A stretch of 64,000 nucleotides of DNA from the NCBI GenBank assembly GCA_012064415.1, contig SSNU01000193.1, positions 29,276 to 93,275 of the forward strand. Reading direction: 5' to 3'. Source of the DNA: Gyrodactylus bullatarudis (Eukaryota > Platyhelminthes > Monogenea > Gyrodactylidea > Gyrodactylidae). A model generated the notes under the pieces. That model was not told where the DNA came from. It did no database searches and saw nothing but the letters and a program-made list of their open reading frames with translations. The position numbers were made by a program, and so were the translations under genes. Below, in pieces: positions 10,501 through 21,300 of this stretch; the first letter of the stretch is position 1, and the number at the start of each line of letters is the position of its first letter.

Positions 10501-13500
10501 ATGGTGTTCTGTAAATATTTCATAACGAAATTTGCAAATAAAGCTCATTTTTGGAAATTTTTGCTTTGAATATGGAAAACTATGAATTTTTTACAGACCA
10601 TCTTTATCTCCAGTATTTTTTTCCATTTGTGATAAACTTCCTAGACCAAATAGGGAAGTAATACGATTCTTCAAAGGTATAGAAATCTCTCCAGAAGAAA
10701 ACAAAACTTTGATTGGACATTGAATTCGAACAAGAGGACTGCATGATATGAAATTGTTCATTTGATTTGCATACTTTTCCTTATAGTGATAGAGTAAGTC
10801 TTCATCAATAGAATTAACCTATTGAAAAATAGATTCATTTATCTCTCAACAGCATTTTTACATTACGAAATATTGTTCTTAAAAATTCTAATTAAAATTT
10901 CAAATTAATTTATTCCAGTCTACTTGTAAGTAGATTTCCGTGAATAATATTTTTTGATATTAAGTTATTTTTAGGGCGGTCAAAATGCCATTTTTTCATT
11001 TGTTGCTAGAATTTTCATGAGAGTTATGAAATCAACATTTTTAAAGTTCATTTATTCTCTGGAAAATAATTTTTATTTTCAAAATCTAATGCTATATTTT
11101 TACTATTTTTCTATGGTCTGTTCGAGTAAATACAAATCAGTTAGGAATAGTTCTGAATAAAAATACACATGAACAGCTATCCAAAACAGATTTTACAAGG
11201 TTATAGCCATAATTGCAAAATAAATATCATTAAGTACATGAAGGAGAAACACAGTAAAAAGTGACCATGAATACAGTTTTTAAAATTTTGCTTCACCAAG
11301 AGGAACCAAAAAATGAATTAAATTTCAGGGGTCCTCAAATTCAATGTAAGAAATTAACCAAAATTTTATTTTGGCCTATCATTGTAATTTATTTACAAAT
11401 AGTAGCATTTTTATTTCTTATTAAATGCTATATTGATTGAAATTATGCAATTTTTCCACTGACCAATTATTTTTAATGTAAAAACTAGACCAGATATTAA
11501 ATAACATTGCTCACGTCAAGAGTCAATTCGATATTTGTTTTAAGGGATGTCTTCAAAAATTTCACAGAAATATCCGGATAATGCTTGGAAACAACAGAGC
11601 AACTCAACTTTCCTACAACTCCAATATCTTTGCGTGCCTGTGAACTGATACAAAAGTATATTTTTTTAGAAATGTATTCAAGTTCAGCTTCCAAGTATCG
11701 TTTCCCATCAATGACTACTTCATGGCTTTTTAATTCTACCCATTCATCTTCTGGCATTAGATTATGGTCTTCATATTTACAATACATCGAACATTCTCTA
11801 ATGGAGTGAAAAAAATTATGTCAAATTAGTTAGGAATAGAAATTAGTAGCTAATAGAAATTGTTATACCTGATGTCCGAAAAAACTTTGTCTAGGAAAGA
11901 TATATAAATTTATTTCTACGCCCAATTTTTATGTTGTTTGTTTTAATAAGCACGGATATAACAGAAATAAAAAGTGCCCTCTTTAAGTTTTCTGATGCAA
12001 TTGTTGAGATTGAACCAACTAAAGAAAATTCCTAGCTTCATAACAATAGTAAAAAGATCATTTAAAAGCATATCCAGGAAATCTAAAGACTGCTTAATTT
12101 GACAAAAGATGTTGGTAAACGAGTAGTGTAACGAGTAAGTACATCCTGATGGTCACCAGGCTTGTTATTTTTTTGTTTTGGAGGCGTACTCCGTCAGTTG
12201 GGAATAATTGATAAATTTGTCCACAAATTTGGCTGGATCAACCTTTGATTAGAGATGAAGTTGTCAATACAGAAGAAGGCGAGAAAACAAAAATTTTCAT
12301 GAAACTGAACTTCAAAGGGGATGGTTTTAGTAATGATGTTAGGAGAAGACTCAATAATCTCATCAATCAACATTATGACAATATACAATTGAAAATTGTA
12401 TTTAAAACCCAGAGATTATTCAGTTTAATCCATAAGGATTTACTTGACCCTCAAGAAAAGACTCTATTGATTTACAAGTTTCAATGTGACTGTGGGGCTT
12501 CGTACATAGGACGTACTATTAGGAAATTGTCAACAAGATGTCATGATCATCTCAATAAAGATACCGCGGTGACCAGACATCTAAAACAGGAAAACCATGC
12601 TGCTTCAATTTCTAATTTTTCTATTTTATACAAAAACCCAGGGGATGACAGCACAGATGTGTGGGTGAAGGAGAAATTCTTCATCAACAGGTATAAACCT
12701 AATTTGTGTGTTCAAAAGAACTATTCGTTTAATCTTCAACTACCGTGGCCTATGTGAGCTTTTTCACCTTTTTCTCTTCACTGTTGCTATTTATTGAAGA
12801 GTTTTTGGTGTTTTTTCAGCTTACATTATATTTCTATTTCCACTCATGACTCTTATATTCTTTAACATTTACTATTTCTTTCAAAATTTGTAAATTATTA
12901 TTTTTCATTCAAATTTAACTTTTATCATTTTCAAAGAGAGACCACTGATGATCCTTTGAGAAATGCGCATTTGGTTTTAAATATATCTTCTTATATAATT
13001 CCTAAATTATGTATTTAAGTGGATTTTCGGACGTTTTTGAACAACTACGTGAATCACTCCAACGTAATAAATGTATTTGATCAAGGGGCTTGTGTAATAT
13101 GAGAAAAAAAGGAAAAGGGATAAAATTCTTTGTTCTTGGTTTGTCTGGCATGACATTACAGATCCATGTACCGGACCATTTGAGTTAGGATTCCCCAGTA
13201 CTGCTGGAGGCTGGGCAAATACTCTGACAAGGGAAAAATATTTGACTCCCACTATCTTGAGTGAATAATATCACAGAGAAATATTCAGTTTAACGATCAC
13301 CTCGCCAGCTTCCAGACTCTTCGAGATATGGGATAAAAACATTCAGGACGAACTTTTTCCATATTTAATTCTGATTTTTAATTTCAGAAGAAGATTTAAA
13401 AGGTTACTTTCTGTGAATTCTATCAGACATGGTAAAGAAATGATTAGCGCAAAAATCTCTTTCGAAATTTTAGTATATATCTACTTCCAAGTAGCCATGA

Positions 13501-15205
13501 TAAAATAGATATTTTTGAGGGTTTGTGATTAGGGGGATAATATAAACTAGATGGTACAAATATATTTATCTGGTACAAATTATATGCATAATTTCAATTG
13601 AAGATGTCTGATTTTCAAACTTGCGCCACTAGTTTTCGAAGAATTTTATTACGAGATGTGATAGATTTTGAATTATTGGACAAACTATTATCTTTTTTAT
13701 ATTAGAATACACCCTGAAAAAATCCGGTCAATTTGGGAAAAATTAACGATTTTAGGGAAAATAGGGAAAACAGAACATCAAAATTTTTAAATTTATGTTT
13801 TGAAAACGGAGCATAAGGAATTTTTTTGAGCCATGAAATAGAAAAAAGTGTTCGGGGAAATAAAATTGTCTATGGAAATTTTTATGGAGTTTTTCAGTCA
13901 GGTTCGAGATTCATTAAGAGTCACGTATCTTAGAGGTTACTCATTATTAGGCTCAATTTTTGGTTATGCCTGGTAACAAAAACTCTGAGATTCTTTACTT
14001 ACTTTGAAGAATCTTTCTCGATCCTTGTTTCAATACCGATTGACCATGGATAAAGATACTCTTTTGAAAGTTTTTTTGGGTCCTCATTGATTCTCATTTC
14101 ATAAATTGGACTTATAACACGAGTATATTTGGGCATTTTCAAAAATAATTCCTTTTTCCGATTCTCAAGGATTCGAATAACACCCTCTCGACCTCCAATA
14201 ATTGTTTCAGGAACTTTAATATAGGCAAAAATCCGGTCTTGATTTTTGAAGCTGTAGTTTAAAAGTTAATACAGATGATAAAGAAGTAGTTTATAATGGA
14301 GTAATTTCAGCTAATCAAATCATAAATTTAAAATATAGGATACCAGAGTTAATCTCTTTTTTTCTAATGATTCATCACAAAGAAAAGAGCTCAAATGAAC
14401 CATAAGCTAATGAGAATATCATACTCTATAGGAACTTTATCTTGTAAAACTGAGTAATTTAATGATGAAATAGTCTTTAAAGTGATCTCAAGGATAACCC
14501 TTTAAAAATCGAGTTTTAAGTTACTTCATTTTGAATAATTCTTTTGGCTTTAGGTCTATGAGCAAGTATTCGTTGATAATTCTATCAAGATTGGTGAATA
14601 ATTCCAAGAGGTAGGCTTTGAAGACTTTTTTCCATTTCGCCAAGTTATCAAATTTAAGATTCTTAAGTTCATGTTTCAGAGATGTTTTACTATCCGTCAA
14701 GACCTGGATAGAAACTAGAAAATTATCTATATCTAATAATAATCTTACCAAGATTAACCCCATTAGTGAGCTCTTCTAATGCCATTGTTTTGATATATCT
14801 TAACATGAGTTTCATGTACCTTTTGAAGGAATCAAATACCAAATTTCTCTGTTCAAGTTTGAAATTTTCATCTTCAAAAGATTTGAAGTAAAATTCTATT
14901 TGAGGAATAAATTCTATTATTATTTTGAAAACCTCCTCCGGATAGCTGCAGAGGATTGCAAGATTGGATTCTGTTTCAATTAAGATTTTTCTTAAAGGAT
15001 TAGAATCAATTTTTTGATGGTTTAAACTTATAATGCTCTGCCGAATATGGGATATCTGCATTAAATGTTCCATCTCAGATGCATTATCAAAACTTGAGGA
15101 CTGTGAACCATTGATTGACGAAGTTTCTGATTCAGCAGGCGTCTCATGTGGAGAGAGAGGCTGATCATTAGTCTTGTTAATATTTCTTGGTTTTAACTTC
15201 TTCAT
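7581..15205 (-). CDS. ZU5/UPA-domain protein, PIDD1-like
   Basis: Twelve exons fit one frame: 15205-14749, 14714-14525, 14251-14003, 11797-11506, 10818-10599, 10328-10312, 10272-10164, 10107-9983, 9897-9794, 9379-9007, 8033-7836, 7703-7581 (818 codons plus stop). All junctions are GT-AG and all phases match. The N-terminus is Ser-rich then helical. RVISPIYEMRINEDPKK and CSPLVRIQCPIKVLFSSGE look like two ZU5 starts. Residues in the exons at 9379 and 8033 (ERFAYIILRQNQNDPTKI, LNLIFHSELSPIIQ joined to FHVNFVDAYSQMGLDHYRG) look like a UPA domain. I see no leucine-rich repeats and no C-terminal death domain, both present in PIDD1. A TGA at 10210-10212, just after VTKFS, stops the frame, so a mutation, a sequencing error or a wrong exon is possible. 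The exons at 10328, 10272 and 10107 are the least certain. Function would be signalling scaffold, inferred only from the domains. Confidence 0.55.
8553..8776 (-). pseudogene. SWIM zinc-finger fragment inside an intron
   Basis: The minus frame ending at TAA 8553-8555 gives KCSFAKINGYPCKHLSAVAN followed by a lysine-rich tail (NHVKAVKNQELK). The PCKH block is the second half of a SWIM zinc finger, as found at the C-terminus of MULE-type transposases; the first CxC half is not intact. The fragment is flanked by roughly inverted sequences (CCAATAATCACCCCAAAAA at 8518 and CCAATAATCACACCAAAAA read backwards from about 8899), so it may sit inside a small element of about 8510-8905 within intron 10 of the ZU5/UPA gene. 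Confidence 0.5.
12200..12990 (+). mobile_element. Penelope-like element copy A, 5'-truncated and inverted
   Basis: Bases 12245-12757 encode the C-terminal part of a Penelope-like protein, with KFQCDCGASYIGRTIRKLST (GIY-YIG endonuclease) and the end NYSFNLQLPWPM. The reverse transcriptase is missing. Directly upstream, 12206-12239 is the reverse complement of the sequence that should precede it (compare 59347-59388), a 5' inversion typical of target-primed retroelements. The 3' untranslated part (about 12758-12985) matches copies B and C and ends in TTTGGTTTTAA. It lies in intron 3 of the ZU5/UPA gene. Confidence 0.85.
12245..12757 (+). pseudogene. PLE GIY-YIG endonuclease domain (copy A)
   Basis: This is an open frame of 170 codons without stops. 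It shows the linker KGDGFSNDVRRRLNNLI, then CDCGASYIGRT with the Tyr and Gly of the GIY-YIG motif, the H-H pair in DHLNKDTAVTRHL, and the Glu-containing VWVKEKFFINRYKP helix. It is nearly identical to the end of copy D (59402-59890). Without its reverse transcriptase it cannot move alone. It would nick target DNA if it were part of a full protein. Confidence 0.8.
13708..13866 (+). repeat. dispersed repeat shared with 39594-39700
   Basis: CCCTGAAAAAATCCGGTCAA, then AAAAATTAACGAT, occurs at both places. The second copy is interrupted by the hAT-type MITE at 39707-40250, and GTTCGGGGAAATAA / GTTCGGGAAATAA follows on both. Non-coding, class unknown. Confidence 0.55.
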
Positions 15206-15363
15206 TTCGAATTAATTCCTTGGGAATAAATCAAACAAACAAATGTAGAAAATATAAATGTTCTTTCAATCAATTATTTCTATATTACTTAATCTTATCT
15301 AAATTAGGCGCTGTCTATGGATTTAGAGTAAAAAATGATGGTTTTATAGAGTTTCAACTCATA
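15206..15363. promoter_or_regulatory. putative bidirectional promoter between ZU5/UPA gene and FARP
   Basis: The proposed ATG codons at 15205 (minus) and 15364 (plus) are only 158 bp apart and point away from each other. I see no TATA box with clear spacing. The shared promoter is inferred from distance only. Untranslated exons of either gene elsewhere would weaken it. Confidence 0.4.
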
Positions 15364-18300
15364 ATGTCTTTTGATTCGAGTAGTGCAACAAATATTTCTC
15401 GAAACTCTAAAAAATGTGCTCCGATGCGCATTTTATTGCTCGACAACTCAGTTTTATCTTTGAACATATCAGTAATTTTTCAAGCATTAATAATATTTTA
15501 GCCACGAGAACTAGGGCAAACTTTATTTGATCGGGTTATTGAACAGCTCCAGTTATTAGAATACGATTACTTTGGTCTGGAATATCGTGTTAAAGAATCT
15601 CAATTCATCTGGCTTGATCATGAAAAGTCGCTTGTTAAACAGGTATCTTTTCGTGGAGATTATACCTTTCAGTTCTCCGTCAAGTTTTACACTCCGCATC
15701 CAAATCTTCTCGAAGATGAATACACTCGTTACCTGTTCACTCTGCAGATAAAAAGAGATTTATTCTCTCCTAGTTTCATCTGTAATGAAAATACAGCTGC
15801 TCTTCTCGGAGGATTCATTGTTCAGGGCGAACTAGGAAATTTTATCGAAGGTGTCTATACTGATACAAGCTATATTAGGAGTATTGATATTTTCAAAAAT
15901 GAAACAGAAGTCTTTCTTCTCAAAGTTCTCGAGTGCCACAAAAATCTAGTGTGAGTGTTTGATTTTAACCTTTTTACAATAATGAACTCTCAATAAAATA
16001 TTTGAGCAAGCTGATCTCATTAGTTATGTCGGTTCGACGTTGTTGAATATAATTTATATCCTTTGATGATCAAGAATAAAATTTCAATAAGTAGTGAGTC
16101 TTGATGCCTAAAAATTTCCCATTGATTAATCCTTATGAAAATCTATTAGGTAATAAAAAGCATTCATAATTAAAACGAAATATATTATTTTTTACAGCGG
16201 CCAAACACCAGCAGATGCTGATTTCAATCTTTTAGATACTGTCCGAAAAGTGGAAATGTATGGACTTAGACTTAAAAATGCAAAGGTAGGTCAATTATTC
16301 TAAAGGAAATTTGTCTCTTGTGCTTTTATATGAATTTTCCCTAGGATTCTGATGGCAGTCCCATCCAACTATCAGTTTGTCATTCGGGAATTTCTGTCTT
16401 TAAAAGAGGTTCCAAGACTGACTCATTCTCATGGGTGAGAATTCGAAAGTTGTGCTTTAAGCGGAAAACCTTTATCCTCAAATTGAATCCTGAGCATTTA
16501 CAGCCAAAAGAGTATCACTTTGATAGTCGTGATGATTGTAAAAACTTTTGGAAATCTTCCATTGAAAATCATGCCTTCTTCCGGTGTCAGGCAATGACAA
16601 AAAGAGCCACAACAAAATCTACCTCTTCCTTCAAATATACTGGCCGTACACAAAAGGAACTCCTCGATCAGGTTAAGACGGGGAAAAACCTATCAAAGTC
16701 TTCACATTTTGAGAGATCTGCATCAACTGGTAGAATGGTTGCTAGGGTTAGAAATAGCCTTCCACCTCTTGTACGAATTGGAGGGGCAGCTTCCAACGGA
16801 GTTATGACAGATGTTGGTGCTCAGGCAAGTCAAACCATGACTAGGAGATTATCGAGTGCACTATCGGCTGGTTACACTTCTACCCCATCTGTAAGGACAT
16901 CTGATCAAATACGTAGAGTCTTGAATTCCAAATCAGCTGGTCTCAGTGCCAACAGTGAGGCAATGACGTTGAGTAGCTGTGGAAGTCCTTCTCGAAGTAA
17001 GTACCTAGAATTCAACATTTTCTTTTTATTTATTGAAAATAATCATGATTTCAAATTATAGTTCACAGTATGACCAATTCGATTCATGATATAAATAGAC
17101 CTTGTTCCCCACCATCTCTAAACCAAAATCCAAAATCTCCTCACGAAAAATCACAGCCAATTCTTGGCACAGACGGCCAAAATGTTGGCCGTCTCGCATA
17201 TATAGCAACATGTCCGGATGGTACTAAAAAGGCAGTTCTCCTCAGCCCTGTGGATCCATATTCAACAATGCACGCTTCCCTGTTGAATTCAGGAAATGGC
17301 CAAATAAATCCTTCTACAAGTAATATCGTCTCCTCGACACTCCAAAGAAATCCAAATACTGATCTTGCCTCCATACCCACAATCATCAAGCCAGCGCCAA
17401 TACAAACTGGTGGCGGTCAAGCAATGAATGGTAGAATTTTGTACCTGGATCCAAATTCTGGTCAACTTTTGATACCATCTACAACACAGGCTACTAATCA
17501 AGATTTGGCCCAGGGAACTATTCTCCGCCAGCCAAATGGTCAACTAATTAGAGCTCCTTTTATTCAATCACAGACATTGAATCAAAATCAGATTTTAATG
17601 ATGCGCCAATTCATGGCCGGTGGCCAGAATCAACCAATACGCCTAATTGCTGCTGGCCCATCACAATCTACAGCGATTCTTCATAATCAACAGAAATTCA
17701 ATAAGGTAAGACCAATAATGATCTCTAGATTTTAATACAATTCGAACAGCTCTCCTCAATTAAAATCTTTAAAAAATTTTAAGCTAATTTTGATTTTATT
17801 CTAGATAAATCCCATTTTGACAGCAAACAGTGTTGAGAATAGTCCACAAACAGATTCAGAGATCTCAAATAACAACAATCTTATGATTGGAACAGGTCAA
17901 ATGCTAAATCTTTGCCAGAGTCCCAAAGTTTCATCAAACGATGAAAACAGTCAACTTGGCGACATATCCGGCAGTAACAGTATTCAGAGGAGAGTAAAAA
18001 AACAAGGACCTCCTCTTCCAGAAGTAAGAGGTCAAGTCATTGATTTTCTTTGTTGGATTTTTTTGAAATTTTCTTTTTTAGCGTCGAGACAGTATTTCCT
18101 CCAAAAATCACGAAACTAAAGATCAAAATGGAATTTATCCAGCATCAACTCCTCTTGAAGTAAAGACTCTGACTAATTTATCCTATGATATGTCTCGTAT
18201 GCAAATGATTGAGGACCCTGAAGATCCCGAGACAACACATTCACCTCCAGTTGCATCATTAACTGATGGTCAATTCATCCGAATGGATGGTTCCAGAATG

Positions 18301-21300
18301 TATGGCGGTCTTTCATGTCTCAGTTTGGCTGCATCTCGCCACTCTCTTGCCTTTAATGCTGGTAATTTTATTCATTTGTTTCTTTTTACTCAAAAATGAA
18401 GTATCTATTATGAAATTTATTTTGTAGGCGATCAAGAAGATAACAGATCAACTTCACCATCGTCTCCGGACCCCTCTCGTAGAAATGGAGCCGAGAGTCC
18501 ATGTTTAGATTGCTCAAAAATTGCTCAACCAAATGGAATTGTTAATGGGGTTATTCGCCGAGTTCATAGTAAACCGGATCTTTTAAAATCCGAAGAGAGG
18601 TTCACAGAGAAGATTGATCAAAATAGTTATGGCACAATTGGCTGTAGGAAACCTTCAAAACCAAGTGGAAATGAACCCACGACAAGGAGTAAATCAGTAA
18701 TGGAAGCTCCTTTCAAGCCTCTCTCTCATAAAAGTGATAAAGTTCCCGAAGAAAACTTTAAAAAGCTCAATGGGAAATCTCATAAAAACGCCAAACTCTC
18801 CAATGATACATCTAAGAAATCAAATGTTGGATTAGCATCAAACAACATTGTTACCCCATCAGAACAAATGCCCTACCACATAATTTTCAATCTTGTCATG
18901 AACGAACGAACCTACCGAAGAGATCTCAATATCATTTCAACGGTATGTTATTTTTACCTCATTCAACTTTTACTATTATTTCTGTCATTACATTTGTAAA
19001 TGATTAACTTGAATGAACTTTCAAGTTTTATCTATTTTAAAGTAATACTCTAAGGGGATACTCTTTTTATAAATTACTGCTATTGCAAAACGAATAATTA
19101 TTATAATTTGATCATTTGAATTGCTATTGCTCTAACACTTTTCGGATAAAGTTGGAATGAAATTTTTTAGTGTATCCTGTAATAATAACCTTGTTATGAT
19201 TGAGATTTCCATTTTATTTATGGGGAAATCTTTCGTGACGAATAATTGTAATTATTGATAACTCAATCACGAAATTTCAAAATGTACACAAATCAAGCTA
19301 GTTAAAAGACCAATCAAATTCATACTTTGTAATAAATTTTGATTTATTTTTTCTAGACTTTCCGAAAATACTTTTCCCCAGAAGAATCCCCATCAGATGC
19401 CATGCTGCCCTCGGCCTGGACAAAAAAACTCTTCAACCTCATAACGCCTCTTTTCACATTACACACTGGGTTCTTGAAGGATCTTGAATCTCGTCTTTCC
19501 GTCTGGGAGACAACAATGGCTGTGAATAGAAATTCTCGAAATAATTCTTCCACAACTGTTAGTAATAATACAAGTCCAGCTACAACTCCTAATTCAGATA
19601 GCGGTAAAAATTCAACTAATGGCCTTGATGATCAATCCACCTCAAAGACATCTTTTGGGGATATTTTTGGACAATCTCGGAGGGATCATCATGCTTCCTC
19701 AATGAATGTTACCTACCGAGTTGGAGACTTGTTCGTTGCCAATTTGAAAATGTTACCTGTTAGTATATTTGATTCTGAAAATTAGATTTTGAGAAATATT
19801 CAAATCTAAATTAAACCCTCATGTTCCAAATTATTATTTTTTCATCATACAAATTAGTAAATTTGTAACCTTACCAAAATAATTACGCTGATTATTTTTT
19901 GAGAGCTGACTTATCATATAATAGATAAAAGAGGTTAAAATTTAGCTCTAAAACCAGTTATTTTCTAAAAAATGTGAGATGTCGAGCAGGCGATTGCATA
20001 TATCAAATCTACAGCTGTTGTTTTACGATTAAAAGTTACTTTATTTTTTCCTAATGCCTGAGAAAATCTATAGGTTTTCAAAAAATCGTTCTAAATAAAA
20101 GCTATCCTTATGAATTATACATATTTTTGTAGCTTAATAAATTTCCTTTCTAATGAGGGAGGAAAAAATGTATTTTAAGAATCTTTCAGCTAAAATTATA
20201 GCTCAAGAAAGTGTAGTGTTCCACTGGTGGAACATTGGAACATGAAGGATTAATAATTTTTTTTACACGTCAACTTTAGAAGTTTTATAAATGTTAATAT
20301 ATAACAGTAAATATTCTGTTTGTATGAAGAATTTGTTATTTATTACAATAATATGTAGTAGATTTCATAGGAAAATCAAGGCTAAAATTGAAATATCATG
20401 CCTTTTTTTATAGATGTATCGAGCCTATTTATCAGAACTAGAATGCCTCATCCTCGATCTGGAAAGGATTCTAAATGTCCAGCCAAAAATACGTAAACGA
20501 TTACGTGACTTTGAATCAAACAAAGTTTGCTACGTTCCTTTTATTGCCTTACTATTGAAGCCAATACATAGATTAATTTCCTATCGAAACACGTTGGAGT
20601 TATTAATGAGAAACTATACAGACGGCTATGTTGATATGCAAGATTGTCGAGGTAAGTGATTCTTTCCTCTTTCACTTGAGGATATGAATTTAAACAAAAT
20701 TTTGATAAAGAGCTCATTGTTAGGATTTAGAAGTGGATTTTTAGTTTTAAAGATTATTTTATTTCATCAGGCTATATAACAGCTGCTAGATATAAATTAG
20801 GGTAATAGTAATTTTTTTAAATAATAGTTATCTATTTCATAGTGATCTTTCCTGATTTCGAATCCAAGACAATCTTGTTCCGTAACTGAGAAGCAGAACT
20901 ATATTATTTCTACATTTCCTGTCATTTTATATCAATACTTGACATGCGGGTTATAAAATTAAATTATTTCGAAAAATTGACAAAATTATTCCTAAAGTAT
21001 CAGTTTGAATTTTTCCTTATCTATAGAATACTAGGTTTGCCAGCGAATAAGAGCATAGCCCTCTTAATGAGAACTGGCCTATTGCACGTAGCATAACCCC
21101 GGGGCCTAGACTGTAAACTACCCTAATCACGTTGACCGGAACTTCTACAGGCTGAGTAGTCCGTCTAGTGCTATTCACTTCCGCGATCGAGACTCATAGT
21201 TGTGTCCCCATTACGAGCGGACACGTCACTCAGCATGTTGAGGAACCGTAGTTCAAGCTAACAATCATGCCGATTCGTTCGGAGAGGTTCCTCGGGGGTC

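Noticed and set aside
13007..13252. Minus ORF of 81 codons with proline and glycine residues
   Set aside because: It lies in an intron, has no matching splice sites into the ZU5/UPA model and shows no family similarity.
17141..17543. Overlapping minus-strand ORFs opposite FARP exon 5
   Set aside because: They are shadows of a coding exon; no motif, and the plus strand has matching splice sites and phase.
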